Positions 36,101 through 49,535 of a DNA stretch of 64,000 bases are shown here, in pieces. Below the pieces are notes generated by a model, which saw nothing but the letters and a program-made list of their open reading frames with translations, ran no database searches and was not told the DNA's origin. The stretch spans positions 1,817,680-1,881,679 of the forward strand of contig VZRR01012752.1 of the NCBI GenBank assembly GCA_013398015.1, written 5' to 3'. Made by a program: the position numbers and the translations under genes. The DNA is from Oreocharis arfaki. Taxonomy: Eukaryota > Chordata > Aves > Passeriformes > Paramythiidae. Within the stretch, counting starts at the first letter, position 1; each line of letters begins with the position of its first letter.

Positions 36101-37319
36101 AGGCTTGTAAACACTGTCCTTACAAAGAAATGGTTTAACACCTAACAAATCAAAAACTGATTGGGAATAGAATTTATTTGAGATCATCTATCTTCAGAAG
36201 ACGTGCTGTACTGAGTGCACTTCGTGGCCTTTCTACCCATTCATCAAGAAATTAACAAGTTAATACCACAGACCACCAGATCTCCTTGGTTCCTGAAATG
36301 TGAAATATGTTCAAAACAGATCTGTCACAGATGTTCTATTTTCATATTTCAAGATAACTTCAAAAAGGCTCTATAACAAGAGAAACTCTCCAAATAAGAG
36401 TAAGAAGAAAAACAACTTGTCTCTTTAAAACCAGACAACAAACTGAATAAAAAATTATATGGCATAAAATTATGTCTATTATTGTTAACAATGATATAAA
36501 AAGGAGAAATGAATAAATGAATATTTGATTCATTTCAGTGTGTTGGAAAAAATCAACACTCATTTCTTTTTCAAAGCTTCAACAAAATCACTATGAAATT
36601 AAATCTATGGCCAGACATTTCATTTCCAAATTCTTAGCACACAGGAAGCCTGTGTTTTAAAGACAAAAAAAGAGAAATTTTATTAAGTCTAATTAGAATA
36701 CATTTCAAAGACATTAAAACAAGAAAAAATTAACCAAAACTAGATGTCATTTCAAGAAAGCAATGTTGTGACACTGGAGTGCACAGAACTAGAATTGGCA
36801 GATGCTATCAGTTCTTGTCCTCATCAAGTTCCTTCTTAAGGGATATTTTAAGGGATAGGCTAAAGGGATAGACTGGGATTTGGAAAGGAGCCTTGAAGTA
36901 AGCAGCTAAGTATTTCTTAAAACTACATTTTGCAAATATTTAGAAGGAAATAAGTCACTCAGATTGCACTAAAGTCCAGCTGAAGTTGGTGACTAGATTT
37001 CTTGAAACTTAAAGGCTCTGTTTTAAACATATTTCAAGAAAATGTATGTACAGGACTAGATAAGCTGTTAAAAAAATTCCCTCTTTCATTACACCTGTTT
37101 TAATCTTGATTATTTTTGTAAATGTGCATGTTACGAACTGTCTTTCTACAGTAACTTCAGGAAAACTGAAAACAGCTCACCTTTAAAAGAAATTAAAGAA
37201 ACCAACCACCACCCCTGCACAAAACCTCAATATCTGTGGGAACGTGTATATTTTACATGTCTGAAAGATTGTCTAAGCTGCCCAGTAAATTCGTTCAGTA
37301 TTGCCAAGAATGTACTAAC

Positions 37320-37379
37320 GTCTCTTCCAGTAGAAGAGTGATTTTCTACCAGAGAAAATTTTCTACTAGTAGAAGAGAC
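37320..37379. repeat. Imperfect foldback with TAGAAGAG arms
   Basis: GTCTCTTCCAGTAGAAG (37320-37336) pairs with TTCTACTAGTAGAAGAGAC (37361-37379), allowing a small bulge. The intervening bases contain TTTTCTAC twice, so alternative pairings exist. Confidence 0.6.
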
Positions 37380-37558
37380 TTTTCTTTAAACAGAAACTAT
37401 TAAGCAGTCAAAAAAAAAAACCTCCAAAAGACCCACAAAAACCATTACCACAAGCCCTCAAACCCTAATAATCTCCCTAACAAGAACAGGAGAATCTCAT
37501 ATTAATTTTCAGCTACAGCCACTAGAAGTATTTAATATAGGCAATACTTCAAGAAACA

Positions 37559-37574
37559 GGGTGGGTGGGGTGGG
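37559..37574 (+). other. Very strong G-quadruplex motif (all 1-nt loops)
   Basis: GGG T GGG T GGGG T GGG, the layout of the most stable parallel quadruplexes. It is alone in AT-rich intron, on the template strand of NBEA. Confidence 0.8.
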
Positions 37575-40500
37575 TGTTTTTACTGTGTTATCTGAATTTT
37601 TGAGTCTCCATTTTTAACTAAATCAATGAATTCCCTATTGGGCTCTGTAGGTCACAATAGGTTCTAGGGATGCAATCTACATTTCAAAGACACTGTAAGA
37701 GTCCAGACCCACAAAACTGTCCCTAAATAAAATTTTTAAATTAGCAGTAGAGACACACTGTATTATTGATTAAATTTATGTTTACATACTTATTTCATTA
37801 GACATTAAACTAATTATTATGATTTAGCTGAACACAGCAAGGGAGTTCCCAGTTCTCTCCTCTATCCATTTACTATATATCCAAATGTAGTGTTTTATAT
37901 TTTTTTCTTTCTGCATTTAGTAAAAAACTGAGGTTAAAAAAACGGTTATTTTTAAGAAAAGTTTGCTTGGTAATACTGTAGCCAACAAAAGGAGACTACT
38001 GCTTCTTATAAAGTTGTTTCCATAGTTTACTTCAACGAATTACCGATAAGGCAATTTATGTAGTGAGTGCTCTTTGATCTTTGAAGAGAGATGGCAGAAT
38101 GGAAAGTTAACCTCATTTTAATGTTACCTAAATATACTGACAGGAAATTCTAATGTTTCCAAACATCTGGAAATCTGCTTCATGGGATGGTGTTCTTCTT
38201 TTCTATAAGAAACCTTTTTCATATACTGTCTTTTACAGTTTTATGTGGCTTCTAAAGGAGCATTTGACATAAGTAAAGTCTGTTCTCTTTACAGTAAAAT
38301 GCTGCATTTAATTAGAAACTCTCTTTTATAGTGGCTAAAGTAAAGTTTTTGGGAAGCTTAGCTCTCCTCAGAAAGTTTTAAGGATAAACTTGCTTTTTAC
38401 TCCATACAGATCTTACAGTATGTACTGCTCTGTACAATACTGATTTTCTTGCTGAATTTTCATCACATAAGGTAGTTTCCACTACTTTATTAAATAAAGG
38501 AATTCAGAATTAGTACCTCACAGGAGGCTACTCAAGAGTTCATGATGTAAACCATGAAATTGTATCACAGGTGAAATACAATTTATCAACAGAGTTTGAA
38601 AGAACAAAGCTTTTTCTTAAAGGAGAGTTTTTTCTTTATTGCACAAAATAACTTTTATGGGAAGAGCCAAGCTTATTTATGGAAAAAATTAAAATATACC
38701 ACTATTATCTACATTTTTCACTCATTCAACATTAATAATAGTTGAAAATACTTAGAAAAAAGATTTGCTAGATAATCTTCCTGCTTTATATATTCTAACA
38801 GTTTAAACCCCTGCTTTCATTGCTAATCTTCAGTAACTTGATTAGGCACCAGTACCCTTGCAGCAGTCACAGTTATGGAGAGCAGCTGCCTGGGAGTCTG
38901 TAAACTGACCTCTACAAAACCCAGTAAGATTAAATCATTGACATGGTGACCACTCTATCTCAGCCTTGTGTCTTTCCACAGGACTACAGAGCCAGCCTTC
39001 CTGGGACTGCACTCACTGCATGGGAAACGTGCACCGGCTATCCCTAGGTCTGCTCCAGAGACTGAATTTCTGGCTCGGCACAGCAGCCCAATGCTGGCAT
39101 ATCACAGCCAACTCCAATAAGCCGTCCCCACCTGTGTCTGCTGGGGTTGTTATTTAAATTGCAATGTGTTTCTGGAACTGGCAGCTTTGACTGGCATATA
39201 ATTTAGTTTCCCCAGAGAGTCAGAGAAGTGACTGTTGATAAAGGAAGGCTGGTTTTAATAGATTTAATAAAAACCAGAGAAATCTAAATCACATTTTCAT
39301 TATTAAGAATCTTTGAAGAAATGAGGACTAAAAACTATGAAAATTGCATAGAAAACAAAAATTGCATATATTTGTACTGGAAATTACTTCCACCAAAAGT
39401 AAAACCAAATCACATTCTTGTTTTCTATAACTGATAAATACGTGAAAATTTAATCATAGACATTCCATGCATTTTTCTCCAATTTTTACACCTAATATCT
39501 GACTAAATTATCTTCTTCATATAAGTAATTCATAAATAAATACTTAACTGCTTTATATGTTTTCCTTTTTCATATTCTCAGATGTTTTACATTGTAAAAC
39601 GAGACTGGCACAGACTATGCCAATGAGGAGACTGAGAATACAGGTAAGGCCAAAATAAACATGTTTCTCAGATGAGGCTGAGGGCTTTTTAAACAATAAA
39701 TAATTGTATTCAAGGTGTTGTATATGAATAAAAAGGTTCCCACATAAAAATAAAGGGGAAAGTACCATGTTGGGCTGTGCACTCATTATTTTTTTGGTTC
39801 ACAGACAGGAAAGCTGAGATTCAGAGTGGTCACAAAATTAATTTTAGAAGTTGTCAAGGTTGTCATTATATGTATTTGAGATTTCAAGACTTCTGAGCAT
39901 ATGAGAAGGGATCCTGCACTGATTCAGCACTGACCATAAACAGCCAGTGGGTGACAGAGTCAGATATTACCAGTCCAGCAAATGTTCTAATGCATTTCAG
40001 GCTCCTGAAAGGCAGTCCCCATTCTGACTGGAACCAGAGGAAGTCCCTCGAATGGGAACTAACAACAGTCAAATGTTTATATTTGGATTAAGATGTAGTT
40101 TGCCACTGTAACTTTTACACAGAGGAATGGATTCATATTTCATGACTGACAACCCTTACAAATCCCTGAGAGTTTGAAGGGCAGCATTTTGGCACATACT
40201 GTAGCTTGATAAATTGCAGAAGGAAACCAAATTCTGCTGTGGATGATTTCAACAGGCAAAGATGATACACAAGAAAAATAATTAAGAACAATAAAATTTT
40301 CCTAGGTGTGTTTTTAGCCATTTTAAAAAAAGTACAGTAATAGCTGAGAGGAAAATATCTACATCACACCAACAGTTATTGCTCAGTAGAAAGGACATCA
40401 AGGACACTTGCAAGTAAGAGAATTGGATCAATATTAACGCGATTTTCATTTCATGCTTCCCCAACTCCAGTAAGCTGACAATATACTCTGATTATGTGAA

Positions 40501-41254
40501 CTGCCTCTGCGTAACACAGAAAAGGTTATTAGAGCAAGAGGTGGAAATAGAATGCACTTTTTATATTGACAGGTCTGCTAATAGAGTGTACTGATTTTCA
40601 AAGCTATGCAATGTGTTTTCACAATTTGTTTTTGACAGCAAAAAGGAATTTCATTTGTCCTTAATTCAAAATATTCACATGTAAGCAAAGGTTTCTTAAG
40701 ATAGGCCACTGAAGAGGGTAACCAAACTATTCCAAAAGAAAAATTAATTAATAAGGCAAGAAAAAAAAGGTGATTGAATTTCAATATGTATGACATGATA
40801 ATGAAATAAAGAAATAAATTTGCTAAACGTGGCATTCTATGCTTTTGACATAGCATCTGATAAAACCTTTTTAAGATAACATAAAAGTGAAAAATATGTC
40901 AATGTCACATCTTAATGTTCAGGCCTGGATTATGTCTGGAAAGTTTTAGTTTAGTTCCTAAGCACACATTCTCCAGGAAAAAAACATATTCTGACTATCT
41001 GCTTGCAGAGCCTAAAGCCAGGATCAATGTTGTCAGGCTTCTAAACTGGCACACTCCATACAGAGGAATTGTACCCACATATGCTGGCCGCAATTTTGCT
41101 TCCTGTTCATAAAAAAAATTCTAATTGAAAAGGCTAGCAATGATAAAGCCTTGGAAAGAAATGAAATGCTCTTTGGAAATACAAACACTTGATAATGCAG
41201 CGACATGTAAGAAATGGCATGGCATTTCATGAAATTCCGTGAAAAGAAAGTGGC

Positions 41255-41333
41255 AACCCTCTCTATGACAGGGGTTTGAGACTACGTTATCTTTCAGATC
41301 CCTTTCTACTCAAGCCATTCTATGATTCTATGA
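41255..41333 (+). mobile_element. CR1 LINE, 3' end fragment
   Basis: The stretch ends in ATTCTATGATTCTATGA (41317-41333), the tail repeat of avian and reptilian CR1. It is preceded by a close relative of the CR1 3' end (ATCCCTTTCTACTCAAGCC corresponds to the GGTCCCTTCCAACCC-type segment). It is 5'-truncated, as most CR1 copies are. It lies on the plus strand, antisense to NBEA. Confidence 0.85.
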
Positions 41334-44300
41334 AATGTGGTCTTACCTCCTAAACCAGGGTATTCTATTCCAACACTTCTAACCCTTACTCAATATTTAA
41401 AAACTAGAGCCTCCAAAAGGTGGGACTTGTCCAAACCTGAATATTTTTAAAAAGAAAATGTATACTACACATCTGCAATTTTTAAATTCTCCTTTTCTGT
41501 GGCCATGAGTGATTATGTCTTTGCTAGAAGGCCATTTTGCCCCTCATCGCTTAAACTTTTGCTCTCAGATCCAAAAAAGATCAGCTCTTTGGAAACAGGC
41601 ACTGTAGAGAGATATAATAGGAAGCTAAAAAAATTCATTTTCTAGTGCAGGGAATGAAGGTGTAGGAAGTAAGTTTTAAATTCTTTCATAGTAGCTATCA
41701 TAATTCCAGTACCATTTCAATATCTATCAAGATATGTACAGACGAAAGCCTCAACAGCTCATGATCAGTGCTTTGAGAGACACATTTGCCAACATATCTA
41801 AAATTACTTCATCTTTCTGGAATTGTAATCTTTTCAAGTGAAACTCTTCTCTTCTGAGACATACAGAAGAACCATCTTATTCAGTCTGTACACAGACAAA
41901 ATCTCTTAAACATGACATAATGTCACATAACATAATGTTTCTTTGAAGGAACGTCAATGTTTTATATATAAAAAATAAATTTGTCAATATAAAAATGTCA
42001 TTAGAACATCTAGATTTACTTTCTAGATTACTACTGGTTCAGTGTGTTTCACTGTGGTTTTTATCTGTACGAACTCAATTTTATCCTCATGTAGATCACC
42101 ACATCTTCAGAACTGGTTTACATATTTTCACGTCAGCAGCTAAAGTAACTGGTGGGAAGACTTGCTTCTATTTCAGCATAGATCAATGCCTATAGCAACA
42201 CCAGACAAAGGGCAGCACCCACAGGATATGCACATTTGTGAGGCTTCATTGTGGCTCTAACACTGGGATATTTGCGTTTAAATCTTAGAGCTGTGAAGGG
42301 ACTACACTCTAGCAGCAGCAGACAGCACTTCTGTTTCATCCAGGCTGCTGTAAATACATAAGCTCCTCCAAGCTAGAAATTATCTAGAAATAGCAGTTAT
42401 CTACCAACGTTATCTACCCAGATAGAAATTTTTTATCGAATTAAAATCAAAGCTTTGTTTTTTCCTTGATTTGGAACAGAATTTTACTCTACAATTTCTG
42501 TGTTTGTTTGTTGGTTTTTTGGTTTTTTTTAAGTATTACTTATTTTTTAATTTTTATTGAAAAAAAAAATAGCTGCAGTTACAGAACATCTTCGTTTCAT
42601 GCAAACCAGCAGATGAAAAGAGTAGTCGTACACTAGAAACCAGAGATAAAGCAGATTCTGAGGGGCTCTCATTAGAACAGCTCGATGAAATGGGCGAATG
42701 GCAGTCACTGTCCCAGGTAGGAGGCCTGAGTGAGTATTAAGGAGAGCTAACTCAGAGAAATCTTAGCAGCAGTCAACAGCAGTAAAGAAAAAAGGAGAGC
42801 AGTATTTTATTTCACTTCCCATTAAGCTGTCATGTGGGGTCTGTGACATATTTAATTCTGCTTCACAAATATTACAAGACAGTACATACCACGCATGGAA
42901 CTGCAGGGATACTTGCAAAATTTCAATGCTTATGTTAAATTTGAAAGCACTAGCAAGATTATTTTCCATTTAAGTGAGAACCGAGATGCTATTTAGACAA
43001 TGTGATCAGCTTTTTAAGGGCATAGGATTGAACGATTTGTGATATACGGCAAAAGAGACACCAATAAAACACTTTTTGGCTATTATTCACAGTTCTTTCA
43101 GCTGTGAAAGTATATCTATTGTAGATGGTGTTCAGGGTGTTACACAAACACATTAGGAGATTTACTCTTTAGGCACACTGTAAGGATAAGAAAAAAGTCA
43201 TGTCATGATGTAATGCACAGGATCTGAAAAAGAAAATTAAACAACTGGAAACATACATAAGATACTGGCTGATAGAATTCTTAACAAGGGGTTTTCCTTA
43301 TCATGCTAGTTAGTAGCGCATTGGAGAACTTTTCCATAAAATGTATTTGGTTTTTAATACAGTACTTTCACAAGGTGCTTCCTCATCCCTGCCTGTAACT
43401 TGCATCACACTGAAACTCACAAGAAAATCTAGTTTATTTCATTACGCTGGTACTTTTTGTCCGTATTTCTAAGTTAACACTATAAAATAATGAAACATAC
43501 AAAATAAGTGGTATTGAAGAACTCGCTTTGCTTGTAAGGATATGGAATAGCCACTGCACATATACTTAAGTCTTCATTTCTTGTGTAAAAATCTCATTCT
43601 TTACATAAAATGTCTAAAAGAATTTTCATGTGGTATAATAGAAACAAATTTTATGTGATAAATGCTAAGTATTGCAATGTAAAAAGATGAGTAAAAATAC
43701 TTAAACATCTTAAAATATATATTGTCTCTGAAAATTAATTCCCTTCTTTTCAAAATCTATACATACCAGTTTCCTTTTCTTTGGGAAAGACAAGGAAGCA
43801 CCTGTACTGAAGATATTCCCATACTCTTCTTCTGTTGATCTAACCCTTGCAAGTAGCCCAGAGGCCCACAAAAACGTGAGCTCATTGCCAGAAAACCTGT
43901 CAGGTCTCCCACTGACCATCATAAAGAGTGGGACAATAAAGTCTTTTTAAATCTACATATTATCTCCTAATTATAGGCTGAAAAGGTTGCAGCACTACTA
44001 AAATGATGCCTCTCCATTCCAACCATGTGCTTGGCATGCTGTCCTAGCCAGGTCTTCAGAAAACACAGATGAGATAGCACATGTTAAAACTTGAGTCTCA
44101 AGACCTACATTCACTCAGCTTTGAAGGACTCTGAAGGACTATTATTAGACTCACTGACAGAATGTTCTTCTGAGATCCACTGAATATTCATGGGTCAAGA
44201 ACTTCTACTTCTTTTCAAATAGGTATAAAGATGAATAAAGAGGGCAAATACATTGTTCACAGGGGTTTGAAAACATCTCTCATCATAGAAATTTACTGGG

Positions 44301-44587
44301 TTTGGTAAATAATTTACTTTCATTTGGAAGAACAGACAGATATTGTGCATTCATTCTACATGAAAATTTAACTGTGGAAAGGAGAAAAACACAGCTAGAA
44401 TTCTAAGACTGACAATGGTTGCAGTTTTTAGATCTTAGGAATGGTTTTGCAGGCCAATTTTATTACTTCAAGAACATTCTGGGGTCATATATTTTCAAAT
44501 GAAGAAAGAGGTAGTTATGTTAACTGCTGGTAAAAAGCCAGCAACTTCTGCAGTGAAATCTATTAGCTCAGACCTATTACAGCAGCT

Positions 44588-44658
44588 AAAACCTAGGTCA
44601 TGCCGGATAACCTAAAAATCTCAGAGGAAAGGCATTTAAAACCCGGCATGGAGGTTTT
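44588..44658. repeat. Inverted repeat with CATGCCGG/CCGGCATG core
   Basis: AAAACCTAGGTCATGCCGG (44588-44606) pairs with CCGGCATGGAGGTTTT (44643-44658), with a 4-for-1 base bulge, across a 36-base loop. It contains CpG in an otherwise CpG-poor intron. Confidence 0.6.
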
Positions 44659-46189
44659 GAGGAGAAAGTTTTCATATGCTATTTAGCTCTGTGAAAAACT
44701 TTAATTAGAGCCAAGAAAGAGATTCTGACATTCAAGAGTTGAGGAAATAATTAGAAAAAAAAAGACTGTTTAATGAATCTGTACTTAAAACTTATTATAA
44801 AGCTGCTATAAAATCTCCTATGCTAGAAATAACGTACAACAGACAGAAGATATTTAGAGACTGCAAAGTACTGATGGGAAGCAATTGCAACTCATTTCCA
44901 TGACCTAGTCAGACAGCAGAAGCTCAGACACTGAGTGTTCAGTACAAATCAACACAGCAGTGTTAAGTACTCTACCTAAGCAAATTCCATTACCATTTAC
45001 ATCTTGAAGGTGCCTTTCATTACAGTGAGTTACAAGAAAAAAGATCACCATAACAGTAGATATATTTAATGAGAACATATTTATGACTGGGGGAGTGGGG
45101 TGGGAAATGTTATGAAGAAGACTAAGTTAAATCTAGTATTTTAGATGTAATTATCCTCACTATTAAGATTGTGCTTTACAGATCCTTCTATTAGTGCCTA
45201 ATGTAAGCTTTTTCCTAGACTTTCTTTAGACAAAACTGTATCTTGCAATTACCATATAAAATATTAAGAGGACACAACTATCATGTAATATTTTCCCTAA
45301 AATCCTGTGAGGATGAACTATTTGGAAGTTTATTTGGAGAAGCAGTGGATGGCACTGTTGGGCTACAATTATAAGGCCATAGATGGAAATCTTAAATTGC
45401 TGTGCTTAAAAAAAAGATAGATTTTCGTGACTCCTTCAGGTATACAATTCAGATATAAACTCATTCAGAGTACACCGGGGATTTCACAATCAATGTGGAA
45501 GTTAGTTCATGTACTGAAAGGAAGTTTTGCAATAGGAGAAGTATTATTTTAGGTGCTTCAACTGAAGCAGAAATATTTACATGCTTGTCTCACATGGCAG
45601 CATGATCCCATTAAGACTAAAGAGCACAGAGGACTTGGCACATGGAAGCATTGGCAACCTTTTAAATTGGGTTAATTTAATGACTGTATACATGTGCTTA
45701 AAATGCTCACCATTGAACATCAAGTATGTGTGTGTTTCTGCCCATAAAGTCGGTTCTGTTTCTAAAAACTGCTTACAATTAAGGGTCATCTTGTGTTTAC
45801 TTACAGACTAAAATTTAGTGTACATGAATGGGGTGAAGGAACAAGGCTTCTTTATAGTGAAGGGCTTTTGCTCTTCAGTTGCTCTTACGTATTCTTACTT
45901 AAGGCATTACCTAAATAAATACCACGTTGGGAAATTATCTTAGATAAGGGTCACACTGTATTTCTCCAGAGCAATGTATTTTATTATATTGTGGGGGTGT
46001 GTGTGACTAATTTTCAGGACAGTGCATTAAATGAGCGGGGAAAAAAAAAGACAATCAAAAATATTGTTTCGGTTTATGCAGCCACAGCACACTCAATTTC
46101 AGTAGCAACAATTATTACACTGAACAGGAAAAAATTGATATAACAAGCATTTTACACCTGCTCACATCATCATTAATGATGAGGCAGAG

Positions 46190-46585
46190 AGTTACTTCAG
46201 CAAGTTTGTGCATGAGAAGAAACTGAGAGGAGTGACTGATGTGCCAGAGGGACCTCAGCAGGCTGGAGAAGTGGGCTGGCAGGAACCTCATGAAGTTCAA
46301 GAAGAAATGCTAAGTCCTGCATCTGTAGAGGAACAAGTCCAGGCTCCAGTACACGCTGAGAGTCGCCTAGCTGGAAAGCAGCTCTGTGAAAATGCAGCTG
46401 GGGCCAGGTTGTGCACGAGCTGGCAGCGTGCCCTTGCAGCAACAGAGAATGTCATCCTGGGCTGCATTAGACAGAGTACTGCCAGTAGGTTGGAGAAGGT
46501 AATCCTTCTCCTCTGCTAAGCCTTGGTGAGGTCACACCTGGATTTCTGCGTCCTGTTCTGGGCTCCCCAGTGCAAGAGAGACATA
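46190..46585 (+). mobile_element. CR1 LINE, reverse transcriptase 3' part (decayed)
   Basis: About 395 bases of the C-terminal coding part of the CR1 reverse transcriptase. Recognisable pieces are a DVPEG segment, a GRNLMKF-like segment, NVILGCIRQSTASR followed by LEKVILLL, and a RSHLDFCVLFWAPQ-like stretch, but they lie in different frames through small indels, with stop codons. No 3' tail follows, so it is truncated at both ends and inactive. Same orientation as the CR1 tail at 41255-41333 but 4.9 kb away, so an independent copy is more likely than one split element. Confidence 0.85.
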
Positions 46586-49478
46586 GATATTCTTTTATAT
46601 TTACTTTTACTACTTAATTGATCCAGATATTCCGTAAATATTCTCTGTCTTGAGGAGAGAAGACTCAAGGGGGGCACATACTTGTCTATAAATACTTTTT
46701 GGTTTTCAGTATTTCCAAGGATGGAGACCACACAACATGTCTGGCCAACCTGTCCATTGTTTGACTGCCACAACAGTAAAAATAGTTTGTTCCTGTTGCC
46801 TTTTATCCTGTTACAGGCAACCAGAAGATGTCTGGATCATTTTAGAAGTACAAGGAAATGTAAAAGGACCCAACAAAACGATCTATAAAACTCAACCCTG
46901 ACAACACAGCTGTTCATATAGATATAAGATCAATATTTCATAGAAAAAACTGAAAGCATAATTTGATCTTTAATCTCTCACATGGTACATATGCAATGCT
47001 CTCACTGCCGATACACCAAGTAACCAGGTTTCATGCATCTAGTCGGCCTCCTAGCTAAACTCTGGTAAGTAATGGTTCACTATCAGTTGTCTTCAACTTG
47101 CTTTCAGTTTTGAATCAGTTACTGAAAAAATACAGGTTTTTCCTTACGGTTGATTCTGAAATCAGTGTTGTTGAAACTGTTCTGGAAACATACTGGACAT
47201 TTTCAACATGCACAGAAAAAAAGATAAGGTAAAGGATAATGACGTCTGAGAACTTCATGAAGCTGAGAAAAAGTAAATCAACTCTTTCAGATGTATATGA
47301 TTTATACAGTAACTTTGACAGACAGTCTTGAATTTGTTGCAAAAATGATAGTATTTTTACCAACAAAAGACACCTTTACATTTTTAACAATGTCATTAGT
47401 GTCAACAACCTAATATATCAAATTATAGAACCTGAAATGCAGGATGGAAATGAAGAATAGCTTTTAGGTGCACATTCAGACTTCCTAAAATTAGGCATTT
47501 GATTTTATAGCAAAGCTTCTGGACAGAGATGATGAAATTGAGCATCTCCACTTCATTGGACATTTTGATTTCTTCAAATGGCTAATCAACTGGAAATGTC
47601 AGGTAATTTTTTTTGTAAAACACTGGCTTATCTTTCTAGAACATTTGGTGCATATCTTCTTGCCAGTTTCTCTAGACATTCCTCCCTCTATCTTGTTCTA
47701 ACACTGTCTGCAGAAGGCAGAGAGCCCAGCAGCTCATGAGATGGAACTCGGGAGCTGTGGAAATCAACTCCTTTGGACTTTTCAGCACTGTGGGGTTGTT
47801 CTAGAGCTAGAGTTTCTGAAATTCCATCTTGGAGTATTTTTCTAACATTGGGGACCCTGAAATAATTGAATCTTTCTTTAGGGTCTCTGGGACACCTAGA
47901 TACCCTTTCTGAAGACAGTCCCTTGTTTGGGTATGAGTTCCCATGGATTTCAGACCCTCATTTGCATAGCAGGAAGCCACACAGCCTTGCTTCTAAGGCA
48001 GCGCTTGCTTGAAGCTAAATACTCTGGTCCTTCAGCAGCCTGAAGGAATCCTTCCTACCATTCTTTAAAGGTCAATCAAAATTCATCTGCTCTCAGGAAA
48101 ACAGTTTTCAGATTTGAAGATTCCCGATTTCCAAACCTGATGCTTTTTAATTGTGTTTGTGTAATGAAACTGTATTTCTAGAGATGAGTAAACATAGTAT
48201 TTGGTGAAACTTAGAGCACTATCGACTAGTGCCAGAAGGAGCCATACACAGTCTGCTTCAGCTACAACTGCCTTTGAAACAAGGTTGCAAATTAGATATC
48301 CACACATATGCAAGTTCAAAAGCCGTATGTGGCTATATTGCACATACAAGATATATCTGTGGTTTTGTTTCAAAACCTGCACGTATTACGTTATGAAGGT
48401 ATTCTTTTTTTCCTTTTTCATTTTCATTCTAAGCATTTAGTATCTGTCACACTAATCAGCTTAACAGGCTAAATATTCTTGAGAACATATCCTAGATATA
48501 TTTGGTCAGCTTACACATGTATGTTTAGAATGTGGGCATTGAGTTCATGCTCATTTACTCCAGTGTAGACTAGGAAATGTGGCCTTTCTTGTACTTCCTC
48601 TATGTACAAATTGTTTGTGGACCACGATCTTCAAAGGCTGAAGGACAAAATCTTAATAGTGTAACTCTTTTTTCCTAAGTTTTACTCTTAAATTGACCTT
48701 TGTGGATCAGTATTCTGTCTTACTGGCGGGGTGGTACAGTAGTATCTCATCTATGCTAATCTCCAATGACTGTAAACTGTTAAGGTGATTAACTTGAAGA
48801 GACAGTTCTTTCACCTCATGTACAGAATCCCTGTGAACTGGGTCATATCTGCATATTTCACATATCTAATCATAGTAAAATTTGGGGAAGAAAAGTAGGG
48901 TGTATAATCATTTATATAATCTTTTTTCTTTCTTTCTTTTCAGTTACAGTTTACTTATTTACATTGAAATTCCATCTAAACTTAGAATAAGAATTGTTCA
49001 AGTTATTGACATCACAAAATTAAAACTCTACTAAAAGTTCCAGGCAATTCAAATTCTATTATTCTAATCTACTGCACTTTGATACTGCAGTAAGTAGCAT
49101 CCCTTCAGCTACACAAAAGGGAGAAATGAATCTGTATTTTGATTCAAGTAAGGATTTAACTAAAACAAAAGGGCACAGCAGACACAATGCTGAACTAATT
49201 ATGCTTGCATTTTAAATCTGGGTATGAAAGTAATTTTAAGAGATTACAAACAAATCCTGTGCCTAATAACAAAATCTTAGAAATGGAGGAGACTAATCCA
49301 AGAGGAAAAATTCTCTAATCAATGTCCTGTAAATGATGCTATGACTGAGATGCAAACAGTCCCAAAGGACATCTAAGTATACAGCCATAAGAATATGTTA
49401 TAATTTTTCACACAGTTTTTATAGGCATAGAAATACGTTATAATTTCTATTGCAATATTTTTTACTTGTCAGGTACTT

Positions 49479-49535
49479 TGAACATATATTCATATGTATA
49501 CATAGGCACACACACATACATATACATATGCATAT
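49479..49535. repeat. CATA/CACA microsatellite
   Basis: Imperfect alternating ACATAT, CACACA and ATACAT units over about 55 bases. Confidence 0.7.

Noticed and set aside
49387..49448. Two similar ATA-GTTATAATTTCT-like stretches, a possible tandem duplication
   Set aside because: Short, AT-rich and imperfect; expected by chance in this composition.
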